Of a stretch of DNA of 64,000 nucleotides, positions 48,591 to 58,055 are shown one piece after another (positions within the stretch are counted from its first letter, which is position 1; every line of letters begins with the position of its first letter). A program made the position numbers and the translations under genes. The stretch comes from Plantactinospora mayteni. Lineage in GTDB: Bacteria; Actinomycetota; Actinomycetes; Mycobacteriales; Micromonosporaceae. Where the stretch lies: contig NZ_BONX01000047.1 in the NCBI RefSeq assembly GCF_016862935.1, positions 1 to 64,000 on the forward strand, read 5' to 3'. Under the pieces are notes generated by a model. The model was not told where the DNA came from. It saw only the letters and a program-made list of their open reading frames with translations, and searched no databases.

Positions 48591-48903
48591 AACCGCCGAT
48601 TGTGCCGGTCAGCCCGCCGGGCACACCGTCCGCCCCCGCCGATCCCCGCCCGTCCGTCCGCACTCGGCCCCGGCATGCCGGCCGGACCGGACGTCGACGC
48701 GCCGCCCACGCGTCGGTCCCGTTCCCCTGGGTCGGGCGAGTTTCCCGTACCCGGGCGTGTCGCGGCGGGGCGGTAACCGGTTCAGTACTCCGCGTCAAAA
48801 GCACCCTTTTCATTGCTGAATGGTGCTGATACGCCAGTCTTCCGCCCGCCCTTCGATGCCCATAGCGTCGATCTCGAAGGTAATCGGCGCGGAATGGGTG
48901 GTG
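48591..48903. other. Divergent intergenic region
   Basis: About 313 bases between the methyltransferase start and the membrane-protein start. No clear promoter or palindrome recognised. Part of it may be coding if the downstream gene starts earlier (48820 or 48856). Confidence 0.4.
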
Positions 48904-49842
48904 GTGACGGTGTGGCGGCTCGCGACCCGGCTCGGGTCCACGCTGGTGTGTGCGACGGCGGGCTGGGCGATGCTGCCGGCCGAGCCGGCCGGGGCGGCTC
49001 CCGGCTTCGACACCGCGCTGACCCGGCTACCGGGGCGGTTCGTCGCCGGCGCCGGTGCCGAGACGGTCACCGCGGTGGTCTCCACCACGCTTGACGGCGA
49101 ATGCCGCAAGGTCCGCTGGTCACTGGTGCTGCGCGCGGACGGCCTGCGGCTCGACCAGATCGGGATCGACCGGATCGAGGCGACCGGGGTGGTCCCGATG
49201 GACGTCCGGGGTGAGGGCGGCGGGGCCCGGCTCACCGACCGGGACCTGGATCCCGGCACGCTGTGCCGGAACCGGACGGTCACCGCCCAATACCGGGTGG
49301 CCGTCGACGAGGCGGTCACGGACGGCCGGATCGAGCTGACCGTGGAGGCGTTCGACGCCCAGTCCCGGCTGCTCGACCGGCAGAGCGCCAGCCGGGAGGT
49401 GGTCAGTGCGCGGGGCGGGCCGCCGCAGCGGCGGGCGCCGGTACCGACCGCACCGGAGCGTGCCCGGGCCACCCCGACCGAGGCGGCGCCGAGCCCGACC
49501 GAGCCGGAGCCGACCGAGTCGGTGGAGGACGATTCTCCGATCCTCGCGGAGGGGGCGGACGGGGCCGCCGGGTCGGACGAGGGCGGCTCGGGCGGCGGCG
49601 AGGCCAGCGCCACCGCCGGCCAGGGCGGGACCGGGCTGACCCAGGTCGGCTTCGCGGTCGGCGCCCTGCTGCTCTTCCTCGGCGCCGGCCTGCTGCTCCG
49701 GCTGCGCTCCCGCAGCCGGCTCGCCGAGGCGACCCCGGCACCCGCGCCGGCCCGCCGCGGCCACCAGCCCGCCGTCCGACGCGGCCACCCGGAGGCGGTA
49801 CGCCGACGCGGCGGCGCCCGCCGCTATCCCGACGACTGGTGA
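48904..49842 (+). CDS. Secreted type-I membrane protein, unknown function
   Basis: 312 aa with this start. Signal peptide (LGSTLVCATAGWAMLPAEPAGA), an extracellular domain of ~140 residues with two cysteines (GECRKVRW, LCRNRTVTAQY) rich in beta-strand patterns, a Pro/Thr/Glu/Gly-rich stalk (~165-240), one membrane span (VGFAVGALLLFLGAGLLLRL) and a basic cytoplasmic tail. No LPXTG motif. Start is uncertain because several GTG codons run in tandem (48898-48906). Not recognised beyond architecture, which suits a surface-anchored adhesin- or sensor-like protein. Confidence 0.65.
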   Translation: MTVWRLATRLGSTLVCATAGWAMLPAEPAGAAPGFDTALTRLPGRFVAGAGAETVTAVVSTTLDGECRKVRWSLVLRADGLRLDQIGIDRIEATGVVPMDVRGEGGGARLTDRDLDPGTLCRNRTVTAQYRVAVDEAVTDGRIELTVEAFDAQSRLLDRQSASREVVSARGGPPQRRAPVPTAPERARATPTEAAPSPTEPEPTESVEDDSPILAEGADGAAGSDEGGSGGGEASATAGQGGTGLTQVGFAVGALLLFLGAGLLLRLRSRSRLAEATPAPAPARRGHQPAVRRGHPEAVRRRGGARRYPDDW

Positions 49843-49859
49843 GCACACCGAATACCCGA

Positions 49860-49901
49860 AGCGGCCCCGCCCGATCCTGACCGCGATCGGACGGGGCCGC
49901 T
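49860..49901. terminator. Convergent hairpin terminator
   Basis: 17-base arms with one mismatch (AGCGGCCCCG ... CGGGGCCGCT), 8-base loop, between the converging membrane-protein and M36 genes. Confidence 0.85.
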
Positions 49902-49916
49902 GCCCAGTGGGTGTGA

Positions 49917-52880
49917 CTACCTGCCGAACGCCTGGAACTCGGCGATCCGGACGTGGTTCCGGGCCGGGCTGGCGGTCGTGCAGTCGGTGGTCGTCGCCGG
50001 GTCGTTGTCCTGCTCACCGGCATACTCCGGGCCGCCGGTGCACTGGCTGTCCAGCACCTGGATCCGCAGGTGCGTGGCGACGGTACGCGGGATGTCGAAC
50101 GAGCGTAGGTTGATGTCCCGCGAGTACGCCCGGTACTTCCCGCCCGGGAACGCGTCCGACCGGCTGGTGTAGACCTTCCGGTAGTTCGCGTCCACGGTGC
50201 AGTCGACCCGGGTCGCGTCGCAGGCCAGTACGGCGAACGAGCGCAGCGCCGAGAGCGCGTTCTGGCTGCCCGGGTCGGCCGTGTTGGCGCTGTTCGTCGG
50301 CCGGAGATAGGCGCTCACGTTCACCCGCCGTACGGTCTGCGGCCGGTCACCGGCCAGGTCGACGGTGACCTGCTTGCCGACCACCCCCTCCAGGGAGGCC
50401 CAGTTGGTCGCCTCGGTGTCGTCGACCAGCGCGGCGGTGTTGACCCCGTCCCCGGCCACGGTCGCGCCGGAGGCGGCCGAGGCGAGGTTGCGGTCCAGCT
50501 CCAGCTCCAGGGTGACCGGCTTGTCGCCGTGCCGCCCCCGGCCAGGCTCGAACTCCTTGCTGAACCGGGTGTGCCCGAAGCCCGGGGCGACCGCCACGAA
50601 CGAGAACTTCGTGTCCGCGATCACCTCGAAGGTGTCCGGCAGCGGGGTGGCCGGGTCGGTGTCGGCGACCGGGATGGCTCGGGCCTCGTACTCGCCGAGG
50701 TAGAGCCGGATCGGCGCGTCCTTGCTCTCGCCGTCGGCCTTGAGCTGGACGGTGACGTTGCGGGCGTGCGGCGAGGCGAAGCTCGGCGTCGGGTCGGTGT
50801 CGGCGGCGCCGTTGGTGGCGGCGTCCCGGCCCATCCCGGAGACGGCGAAGGCGTTCCAGATGATGTCCTGGTTGGCCCCGCCGAACCGGAGCTGGTCGGC
50901 GGCGAGCATGTTGTTTCGCATGTCCAGCATGCTGACCGAGCTGGCCGCCTGGAGCAGGTACGAGTCGAAGACGAGCTGGGTCCAGCGCCGGTTGCCCGGG
51001 CACTTCTCCACCGCCACCTTGCCGAGGGCGCAGTCGAGCTGCTTCGCCGGCGTGCCCTCGCCGTACCGCTTGACCAGCGCGGACCGGACCCGGATGTTGG
51101 TCGCGCTCCAGATCTCGCCGTCGGCGTGCACCGCCGGGCCGGCGGTGTTGTAGCCGACGTCGGAGTAGTTCAGCGGGCTGCGGCTGAAGTCGTAGTTCCG
51201 GATGCCGCTGACGGTGTTCCCGGTGACGTAGCCGCCGGTGATGAAGGGCGTCTCACCGGGGGCCCGCAGGTTGTGCTGGATCAGGTATTCCGCGCCCATC
51301 AGGTCGCCCCAGGACTCGCCCATCGCGCCGCCCTGGTGCCCGCTGATCCCGCTGTTCGGGCCGCCGATCATCCGGTTGGTGACGGCGTGCATGTACTCGT
51401 GCCCGATCACCGTCATGTCGTAGTCGCCGTCCACGCAGGGCGGGTACGGGCCACCGGCGGCGGGCTGCCACAGGTACATGTTGGTGGTCGGTTGGAGGCC
51501 GTCGCGCGGGGTGCTCTGGTTGGCGTTGTTCCGGTTGCCGCTGAGCGCGCCCTGCTGGGCCCGGCCCTGCTCGGCGTCGCCGCCGAGGCCGTCGGCGGTG
51601 AGGTTGACCGCCTGGAGGTTCCAGGCAGCCTCGTCGAAGCCGAGCCGGTAGGTCCAGTCGTGCATCCGGTTGTGCATCGCGAAGAGGTTGGCGATCGCCG
51701 CGTCCGCGTCGTTGCGCCCCTCGGAGGTGAAGACCGCCGGGTCGCACTTGGAGGTCTTCCACGGGTCGGAGAACGGGTAGACGTAGTCCCGGGTGAGGCT
51801 CTCGGTCGCCGGTACGGCGGGGGAGCCGGCGCCCCACGACACCACGTTGTTGGCCGAGTTGCCCCGCGAGGTGAACGTCGGCTGCCCGGTGGTCAGGTCC
51901 ACGTCCCATGCCTGCCCGCTGTTCGCGTCCTGGACCGGGCGCTCGCAGCCGCGCTCGACGGTCAGGCACCAGAGCACCCGGGAGTCCTTCCCCGGCTTGG
52001 TCTTGCTGGGCGGGGTGGCCGGGAAGACGGCCCACTTCGGGTTGTCGGAGTCGAAGTCGACCAGGTCCTCGCGGACCAGCACACTGCTGCGCTCACCGTC
52101 GACGAAGGTGGTGAACGCGGTCGGGTGGTCGGTCCGGTCGGAGATCAGGGTGACCTCCCAGGCGGCCCGGGGCGCGGCGTCCGGCACCGGCACGGCGACC
52201 TGTCGGACGTCCCGGCTGGCCACCTCGTCGGCGGTCAGCCCGGCGTCGGCCAGTGCGACCGCGTACGCCTGGTCGGCGGTGACGGTGACCGGCTGGGGGG
52301 TTCCGGTGTTCCGGGAGAGCGAGGAGCTGACGTTGATCACGTTGCCGCCGGTGACGGCGATGCTGACCAGTCCGTCGTAGCCGGCGGGGAGGTCGCCGAA
52401 GCGCTGCCGCAGGGTCACCACGGCACCGGCGCCGATCTGCCGGACCAGCAGCTTCTCCAGGCCGGCCACGGCCGCCTCGTCCAGGCCGAACAACTCGCTG
52501 TTGCGGGCCAGGTACTGCCGGGCGGCCGTCTCCGGGTCGGCGTCCAGCCCGGTGGCGAGTGGACCGTCGGTGGCGGTCAGCGCGTGCGGGGTGCCGAGCG
52601 CGTTCCACCGGACCTCACCGGCGACCTGGTTGGCCAGGCCGCGCTGCCGGGCGTTCGGGGCGGCCGAGCCGGATCGGTTGTCCACGTCGCGGGGGGCGTG
52701 GCTGCCGCCGTACGACTCCGGGTGCTCTCCCGGCTGGACCGCAGCGCCGGGGTCGCCGGCGGGTGCCGCGTTGGCGATGGTGGCGCCGGGCAGCAGGGCG
52801 GCGGCCACCACGGCCGCCATCAGCGCGGGTACCCCGCGCCGACCGGTCCAGATCGTTGATCTCCACCGGGTGTGTGGCAA
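49917..52880 (-). CDS. Secreted M36 (fungalysin-type) metalloprotease
   Basis: 987 aa. TTG start with an excellent ribosome site (AAGGAGGA, seven bases upstream). Signal peptide (GVPALMAAVVAAALLPGATIANA) and an FTP/PepSY-like propeptide (~70-300; ARQYLARNSELFGLDE). M36 catalytic domain: zinc-binding HEYMH in VIGHEYMHAVTNRMIG (His ~493) and the third-ligand Glu ~521 in GESWGDLMGAEYL. C-terminal additions from ~690: a beta-domain (RNVTVQLKADGE) and a discoidin/galactose-binding-like segment (LVDDTEATNWASLEG). Zinc endopeptidase acting outside the cell. The enzyme is larger than fungal fungalysins because of these C-terminal modules. Confidence 0.92.
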   Translation of the reverse strand: MPHTRWRSTIWTGRRGVPALMAAVVAAALLPGATIANAAPAGDPGAAVQPGEHPESYGGSHAPRDVDNRSGSAAPNARQRGLANQVAGEVRWNALGTPHALTATDGPLATGLDADPETAARQYLARNSELFGLDEAAVAGLEKLLVRQIGAGAVVTLRQRFGDLPAGYDGLVSIAVTGGNVINVSSSLSRNTGTPQPVTVTADQAYAVALADAGLTADEVASRDVRQVAVPVPDAAPRAAWEVTLISDRTDHPTAFTTFVDGERSSVLVREDLVDFDSDNPKWAVFPATPPSKTKPGKDSRVLWCLTVERGCERPVQDANSGQAWDVDLTTGQPTFTSRGNSANNVVSWGAGSPAVPATESLTRDYVYPFSDPWKTSKCDPAVFTSEGRNDADAAIANLFAMHNRMHDWTYRLGFDEAAWNLQAVNLTADGLGGDAEQGRAQQGALSGNRNNANQSTPRDGLQPTTNMYLWQPAAGGPYPPCVDGDYDMTVIGHEYMHAVTNRMIGGPNSGISGHQGGAMGESWGDLMGAEYLIQHNLRAPGETPFITGGYVTGNTVSGIRNYDFSRSPLNYSDVGYNTAGPAVHADGEIWSATNIRVRSALVKRYGEGTPAKQLDCALGKVAVEKCPGNRRWTQLVFDSYLLQAASSVSMLDMRNNMLAADQLRFGGANQDIIWNAFAVSGMGRDAATNGAADTDPTPSFASPHARNVTVQLKADGESKDAPIRLYLGEYEARAIPVADTDPATPLPDTFEVIADTKFSFVAVAPGFGHTRFSKEFEPGRGRHGDKPVTLELELDRNLASAASGATVAGDGVNTAALVDDTEATNWASLEGVVGKQVTVDLAGDRPQTVRRVNVSAYLRPTNSANTADPGSQNALSALRSFAVLACDATRVDCTVDANYRKVYTSRSDAFPGGKYRAYSRDINLRSFDIPRTVATHLRIQVLDSQCTGGPEYAGEQDNDPATTTDCTTASPARNHVRIAEFQAFGR

Positions 52881-53344
52881 GGCGTCCTCCTTGGACGAGG
52901 TACGAAGAAGCCGACCGGTCAGGTCGGCTTACGGGTGGGGAAGTTGGATCATGAGCGCGTGTAGATACGTGGATATCAGGAGGTGCGGGGGGAAGCAAGG
53001 ATCAGTCGGGTACAGACGCCGGGGATAGGTTCCGTTCGTATAACGGTTCAACGGAGCCGGTCCGTGGTCGGGCGTTCTCGCAGGTCCGGCCGGTCTTCGG
53101 TCGCGGTGCTGTCTCTTGACAAGCGGCCCGCGTCACCCCTAGCGTCCGGTTCTGTTGGATCGTTTCATTGCCGTACCGCACGACCAGCCACCGTCAACTA
53201 CCGCCCCCGCGACCCGGCCCACGTCGAGGGAGGATCCGCCGCTGCCCGCCCAGGCATCCCTGCGCCCGCTCAGGCAAGCGGTTTCCTGCCCCGGCCCTCC
53301 CAGCACCACCGCACCGCCGGTCGCCCCTGGGAAGGAGAATGTCC
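52881..53344. promoter_or_regulatory. Divergent region, M36 / sugar-binding lipoprotein
   Basis: 464 gene-free bases. A promoter toward the lipoprotein is listed. CCGTTCGTATAACGG (53032-53046), a 15-base imperfect-centre palindrome, lies mid-region and could be an operator for either gene. Confidence 0.45.
53116..53145 (+). promoter_or_regulatory. Predicted promoter of the sugar-binding lipoprotein
   Basis: TTGACA at 53116-53121 and TAGCGT at 53140-53145, 18-base spacer; ~200-base leader follows. Confidence 0.45.
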
Positions 53345-54640
53345 ATGGTGCACACCCGACGGGTTCGCCGAGCCGCGAGGGCGGCAAGCCTCGCCGCGGC
53401 GGCCCTGCTCGTCCTGCCGCTGGCCGCCTGTGGTGGTGACGACGCCTCGGACGGCCCGGTCACCCTCGACTTCACCTGGTGGGGCAACGAGGACCGGGCC
53501 AAGGTGACCGAGGCGGCCATCGACCTGTTCGAGGCGAAGCACCCGACCATCAAGGTGAACACCTCCTTCGGCGCCTTCGACGCGTACTTCCAGAAGCTCT
53601 CCACCCAGATCGCCGGTGGGGACGCGCCGGACGTGGTGCAGATGGACCGCGCCTACCTGCGGGAGTACGCCGACCGCAACGCGCTGCGCGACCTCACCGA
53701 GTACATCGAGGACGGCACCCTGAAAGTCGGGGACATCACCCCGACCCTGCTCCCGGCCGGCAAGGTGGGCGACGCGACGTACGCGGTGCCGATCGCCCAG
53801 AACACCCAGGGCGTCGTCTACGACCCGGCGCTGTGGCAGAAGGCCGGCGTACCGGCGCCGAGCCCCGAGTGGACCTGGGCCGACCTTCAGGCGGCCGGGC
53901 AGAAGCTGAGCCAGTCCAGCGGCGGCAAGGTGGCCGGCTTCGGCGACTTCGGCTTCGCCATCGACTGGTTCGACATCTGGCTGCGTCAGCGGGACAAGGC
54001 CATCTACACCGACGACGGCAAGCTCGGCTTCACCGAGGCGGAGCTGACCGAGTTCTGGACGATGACCGGCCAGATGCGTGCGGCCGGCGCGCTGGCGCCC
54101 CCGGCGCTGACCACCCAACTCGACGGCTCGGTGCAGAACTCCTCGCTGATCAAGAAGGGCGTCACCGCGGAGGTCAACTACGATTCCGGCTTCACCGGCA
54201 TGGTCAGCGCGTACGGCGGCCCGCTGGCCATCGTGCCGATGCCGAGCGACACCCCGAAGCGCGGGATGATCGCGGCGATGTCGATGGCCTACAGCGTCGC
54301 GCAGCGCAGCGAGCACCCGAAGGAGGCGACCATGCTGGTCGACTTCCTGGTCAACGACGTCGAGGCGGGCAAGGCGCTGGCGGTCTCCCGGGGGATGCCG
54401 GCCAACGCCAAGGTGCGGGACGCGATCGCCCCGAGCCTGGCCCCGAACGACAAGCTGGTCTACGAGTTCGAGCAGTCGGTGGTCGACAAGCTGCTGCCCA
54501 CCCCGCCGCCGCAGCCCAAGGGCGGTGGCGCGGTGAAGGCCGAGTTCCAGCGGATCTACGACGAGGTCATCTTCGGCCGGATCCCGGTCGCCGAGGGGGC
54601 CAAGCGGGTCATCGACGAGGCCAAGAGCCAACTCGGCTGA
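53345..54640 (+). CDS. Orphan sugar-binding lipoprotein (SBP family 1)
   Basis: 431 aa. Lipoprotein signal with lipobox LAAC, Cys29, followed by GGDDAS. The mature part TLDFTWWGNEDRAKVTEAAI and DVVQMDRAYLREYADRN is typical of carbohydrate ABC-transporter binding proteins. ATG at 53345 is seven bases after AGGAG; the ATG six bases earlier is too close to it. A strong terminator follows directly and no permease or ATPase gene is adjacent, so the lipoprotein must work with a distant transporter or as a sensor. Ligand not predictable. Confidence 0.87.
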   Translation: MVHTRRVRRAARAASLAAAALLVLPLAACGGDDASDGPVTLDFTWWGNEDRAKVTEAAIDLFEAKHPTIKVNTSFGAFDAYFQKLSTQIAGGDAPDVVQMDRAYLREYADRNALRDLTEYIEDGTLKVGDITPTLLPAGKVGDATYAVPIAQNTQGVVYDPALWQKAGVPAPSPEWTWADLQAAGQKLSQSSGGKVAGFGDFGFAIDWFDIWLRQRDKAIYTDDGKLGFTEAELTEFWTMTGQMRAAGALAPPALTTQLDGSVQNSSLIKKGVTAEVNYDSGFTGMVSAYGGPLAIVPMPSDTPKRGMIAAMSMAYSVAQRSEHPKEATMLVDFLVNDVEAGKALAVSRGMPANAKVRDAIAPSLAPNDKLVYEFEQSVVDKLLPTPPPQPKGGGAVKAEFQRIYDEVIFGRIPVAEGAKRVIDEAKSQLG

Positions 54641-54659
54641 CATCGCCACGAAGACCGGA

Positions 54660-54693
54660 AGGTGCCCCCGTCCCACCCGGGACGGGGGCACCT
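54660..54693 (+). terminator. Intrinsic terminator of the lipoprotein gene
   Basis: Perfect 15-bp stem AGGTGCCCCCGTCCC with complement, 4-base loop, then TT. Begins 19 bases after the stop codon. Confidence 0.88.
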
Positions 54694-55206
54694 TTCCCGG
54701 CCCGACCGCCCTGGGATGCGGCGGAGCCGGAAACCCGGGCGGCCGACCCGGCCATCCGGCCGGCCGCGGCCGGGGTCGGCCGGGATCGGCGCGACGCGAC
54801 CGCCCTCGCCTGTCGGTTGAAACGAATCAATCAGATACGACGCTATTGCGGTACGGCGACACCTGTCAAGGCATCGCCGACAGACATCCGAGGTCAGGGC
54901 CGTCACTACTCGGTCGCCGGACCCGGTTACCGGTGCACGGCGGCCGGTGCGTCGGCCGCCCCGATGTGCGCGAATCGGCTTGGACAGATGCCGATGCGCC
55001 GTAACAGATGCCGATTCGTAGTCCGACCGACGAATGTCACCAGATCGCCGATTCGGGGTACGCCGAGGCATCGGACGAGCGCGGCCGGGGCGGGGCCGGG
55101 GCTGGCTGCCGCGTCCGGCCCGGCGTACCGCCTCGTTCGCTGCGGCTCGGCTGGGCGACTCGCCGACCTGGCGGTCCTGCGGCCAGCCGGCGGGGGCTGA
55201 AAGCCC
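54694..55206. other. Gene-free stretch
   Basis: About 510 bases between two terminators of converging genes. Part (54815-55035) is less GC-rich than its surroundings. It holds TTGAAACGAATCAA (54817-54830), weakly LacI-operator-like, but no gene, repeat or RNA that I can support. It may be decayed sequence. Confidence 0.5.
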
Positions 55207-55253
55207 GACGGCGGTGCCCGGACCAGCCGCTTTCTGGTCCGGGCACCGCCGTC
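55207..55253 (-). terminator. Terminator of the IniB-like gene
   Basis: Perfect 20-bp stem (GACGGCGGTGCCCGGACCAG and complement) with a 7-base loop, 17 bases beyond the stop on the minus strand. Confidence 0.88.
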
Positions 55254-55269
55254 TCGGTGCGGGTGTTGC

Positions 55270-56628
55270 TCAGAGCAGGCCGTCGGTGAGCAGGTTGGTG
55301 GTGCCACCCAGGTCGGCCGCGCCGCCCACCAGCCCGGTCACGCTGCCCAGGGTGCCGTCGACGGTGCCGGTGACCCCACCGACGGTGCCGCCGAGGTCGG
55401 TCACCCCGCCGACGGTGCCGGTCACGCCGCCCAGGCCGATGCCGCCGAGCGTCCCGTCGACCGTGTCGGTCACCCCACCGACCGTGCCGCCGAGGTCGGT
55501 CACGCCGCCGACGGTGCCGCCGAGGTCGGTGACTCCGCCGACGGTGTCGGTCACGCCGCCCAGGCCGATGCCGCCGAGCGTCCCGTCGACGGTGCCGGTG
55601 ACGCCGTTCACGGTGCCGCCGAGGTCGGTGACCCCGCCGACGGTGTCGGTGACGCCGCCCAGGCCGATGCCGCCGAGCGTTCCGTCGACCGTGTCGGTCA
55701 CCCCACCGACGGTGCTGGTGACCCCGCCGGCGGCGCCGCCCAGGTCGCTGGTGTCGGCCAGCTCGGTGACTCCGCCGACGGTGCCGGTGACGCCGCCCAG
55801 GCCGATGCCGCCGAGCGTCCCGTCGACCGTGCCGGTGACGCCGTCCAGGGTGCCGCCGATGTCGGTGACGTTGCCCAGGTCGGCGAGACCGGCAACGTTG
55901 GTCAGGTCGGTGATGTTGGTCAGGTCCGTCACGCCGCCCAGGCCGTCGCCGCCGACCAGGGTGGTCGTGCCGGTGACGGTGGAGGTCACGGTGGTGGCGG
56001 CGAAGTCGGCGGTGCCGAGTACGCCGTCGACGGTGCCGAGCCCACCCGTGGTGCCCAGCAGCGTCGAGTCGAGGGTGCCGGCCACGTCGTTCACGCCGGA
56101 CAGGTCGACGCTCAGGCCGCCGTCCAGGCCCAGCACCGGCAGGGCGGAGCTGACGCCGACCTCCAGGCCGCTGGGGTCCACGCTGACGCCGGCCACGCCG
56201 GCCACGTTGACGTCGGCGCCGGTGCTGTAGACGCCGGCGGTGAACTGGTTGGCGACGGTCTGCACCTGCCCGACGACGCTGGTCGGGCTGAGGCTGACCG
56301 AGCCGAGGCTCAGGCTCTCCACCGCGCCGAGGTCGGTCAGGCCCTGTAGCGGTACGGAGTCGACGACCAGCGGGAGGACGTCCGCGACGTCGGCCGGGAC
56401 CACGTCGCCGAGCCCGACGCTCGCCAGCGTGCCGGTCGGGTCGAGTTCGTACGCCGTGCGCAGGTCCACGTCGCCGAGCAGGTTGACCACGAAATCCTGC
56501 AAGGTCTGGGGGCATTCCATGTCGGGAGTCGCCTCGGGGGCCGGGGCTGCCTCGGGGGCCGGGGCGGGGGCAGGGGCCGCCGGGGCCGGAGCCGGGGCGG
56601 GGGTCTCCACGGTCGGTGCCGATTCCAC
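55270..56628 (-). CDS. IniB N-terminal-domain protein with Gly/Thr/Val repeats
   Basis: 452 aa. After a Pro/Ala/Glu linker (~1-36) comes a ~55-residue domain (TLQDFVVNLLGDVDLRTAY, then TLASVGLGDVVPADVADVLP) resembling the IniB N-terminal domain. The rest is low-complexity: four copies of TVDGTLGGIGLGGVT plus a partial fifth, interleaved with many VTDLGGTVGG units. In mycobacteria IniB is encoded with the dynamin-like IniA/IniC and is induced by cell-wall stress; no dynamin gene is seen here. No signal peptide or membrane span is evident. GTG start with GAGGAG nine bases upstream. Repeats are likely an extended beta or filamentous structure. Confidence 0.75.
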   Translation of the reverse strand: MESAPTVETPAPAPAPAAPAPAPAPEAAPAPEATPDMECPQTLQDFVVNLLGDVDLRTAYELDPTGTLASVGLGDVVPADVADVLPLVVDSVPLQGLTDLGAVESLSLGSVSLSPTSVVGQVQTVANQFTAGVYSTGADVNVAGVAGVSVDPSGLEVGVSSALPVLGLDGGLSVDLSGVNDVAGTLDSTLLGTTGGLGTVDGVLGTADFAATTVTSTVTGTTTLVGGDGLGGVTDLTNITDLTNVAGLADLGNVTDIGGTLDGVTGTVDGTLGGIGLGGVTGTVGGVTELADTSDLGGAAGGVTSTVGGVTDTVDGTLGGIGLGGVTDTVGGVTDLGGTVNGVTGTVDGTLGGIGLGGVTDTVGGVTDLGGTVGGVTDLGGTVGGVTDTVDGTLGGIGLGGVTGTVGGVTDLGGTVGGVTGTVDGTLGSVTGLVGGAADLGGTTNLLTDGLL

Positions 56629-56966
56629 GGTGACGATCTCCTCAGAGGTTTGGGCGGGATGATCTGGGCATGTCGTTCCAGACCTGGCGCCGACCGTACG
56701 GCGTTGCCGACGTACCGGACATCGGGGACGATCCCCGGTTCTCGCCCCAACCGGTTAGGTCCGAGGTCCCGCCCCGGGTTAGGGGCATAGGGGCTGCGCT
56801 CGGCGGGCCGCCCCGACCGTGGGCCCGGTCCGACCCGGCGGGCCGGTCCAGTCCGGCGGATCGGCCCAGTTCAGCCGGCTGCCCCTGCGGGGTCGGGGCG
56901 TCGGCCCGGGAACCCCCGCGGTCGACGTCCACGTCGTAGCGGTCGACCAGCTCGACCGGCGGAGTG
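56629..56966. promoter_or_regulatory. IniB-like gene upstream region
   Basis: 338 bases between two minus-strand genes. GGTTAGG occurs twice (56754-56760 and 56778-56784), 24 bases apart, ~125-155 bases before the IniB-like start. No other signal; small open frames here look like chance. Confidence 0.4.
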
Positions 56967-57938
56967 CTACGCCGGACGGTCCGAACCGGACCGACCCCGC
57001 GCCCGGTCCAGCCGGCCGGCCAGCAGGCCGAGTTCGTCGGCGAGCTCGGCGGGTTCGAGCACGGTGAACTCGGGGCCGAGCAGGGCGAGGTGCAGCGCCA
57101 GGAAGCCGAGCGAGTCCGCTCCGGTGCTGAGCAGGCAACTGTGCCGGTCCACCGCCTCCACCAGCCCGGCCGTCGGCGGGACCCGTTCGGCGACCTCGGC
57201 GGCCGGCGCGTGCACCAGTACCCGGGCGCGGTACCGGTACGGCGCCGCCCCGACCGAGTCCGCGACGAAGGTCGCCGGGTCGGGCGGCTCGTCCGGCGTG
57301 AACCGCGACCCGATCGAGCGGATGTCGTCGATCCGGTCCGCCCGGAACGTACGCCAGGCGTCCCGGTCGGTGTCCCGGGCGACCAGATACCAGCGGCGGC
57401 CGGTGTGCACCAGCCGGTGCGGCTCCACCCGTCGGATGCTCGCCTCGCCGTCCCGATCGCGGTATCCGAAGGTGATCCGGTGCAGGCTCTGGCACGCCTC
57501 GGCGATCGCGGTCAGCAGCTCCGGGTCGACGGTGGGTGCCCCGCCGGCCAGCGGGACGGTGGTGAGCCGGAGCGCGGCGGCGCGCTGGCGCAGCCGGGCC
57601 GGCAGGATCCGTTCCAGCTTGGCCAGCGCGCGCAGCGAGGTCTCGGCGATCCCGGTCACGCTCTGGCTGGCCGCGGTGCGCAGGCTCAGCACGACCGCCA
57701 CCGCCTCGTCGTCGTCGAGTAGCAGCGGCGGCAGCGTCGACCCCGCGCCGAGGGTGTAGCCACCGGCGACGCCGGGCGTGGCCCGGACCGGATAGCCGAG
57801 GTCGCGCAGCCGGGCCATGTCGCGGCGCAGGGTACGCACGGTCACGCCCAGGCGCTCGGCCAGTTCCGGGCCGGTCCACCCGGTCCGGGTCGGCAGGAGG
57901 GCGAGCAGTCGCAGCAGCCGCGCCGAGGTGTCGAGCAT
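56967..57938 (-). CDS. HTH/WYL-domain transcriptional regulator (YafY type)
   Basis: 323 aa. N-terminal DeoR-like HTH (LAERLGVTVRTLRRDMARLR, res ~27-46) with the following GVAGGYTLG wing, then a WYL domain (~130-220) with YRDRDGEASIRRVEPHRLVH and RRWYLVARDTD, and a WCX-type C-terminal extension. Such regulators sense ligands through the WYL domain. It is divergent from the VOC gene with 117 bases between starts, making that gene the likely target. ATG at 57938 chosen; the upstream alternative lacks a ribosome site. Confidence 0.88.
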   Translation of the reverse strand: MLDTSARLLRLLALLPTRTGWTGPELAERLGVTVRTLRRDMARLRDLGYPVRATPGVAGGYTLGAGSTLPPLLLDDDEAVAVVLSLRTAASQSVTGIAETSLRALAKLERILPARLRQRAAALRLTTVPLAGGAPTVDPELLTAIAEACQSLHRITFGYRDRDGEASIRRVEPHRLVHTGRRWYLVARDTDRDAWRTFRADRIDDIRSIGSRFTPDEPPDPATFVADSVGAAPYRYRARVLVHAPAAEVAERVPPTAGLVEAVDRHSCLLSTGADSLGFLALHLALLGPEFTVLEPAELADELGLLAGRLDRARGRSGSDRPA

Positions 57939-58055
57939 TTCCCGAGTCTGCCAGGTAACCAGGAACGATCCTGTCCGCAATTGGGGCTAGCCTCAGAGAC
58001 ATGGACTGGTGGTCCTTGGGCTGCGGGCAGCGCAGGTTCTAGAGGTGGAGAGGTC

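Noticed and set aside
54817-54830. LacI-operator-like TTGAAACGAATCAA
   Set aside because: Only partly symmetric, and no gene starts nearby in a suitable direction.
56670-56939. 89-codon plus-strand frame upstream of the IniB-like gene
   Set aside because: Pro/Arg/Ser-rich, no ribosome site, overlaps the likely IniB-like promoter and the end of the WYL gene region.
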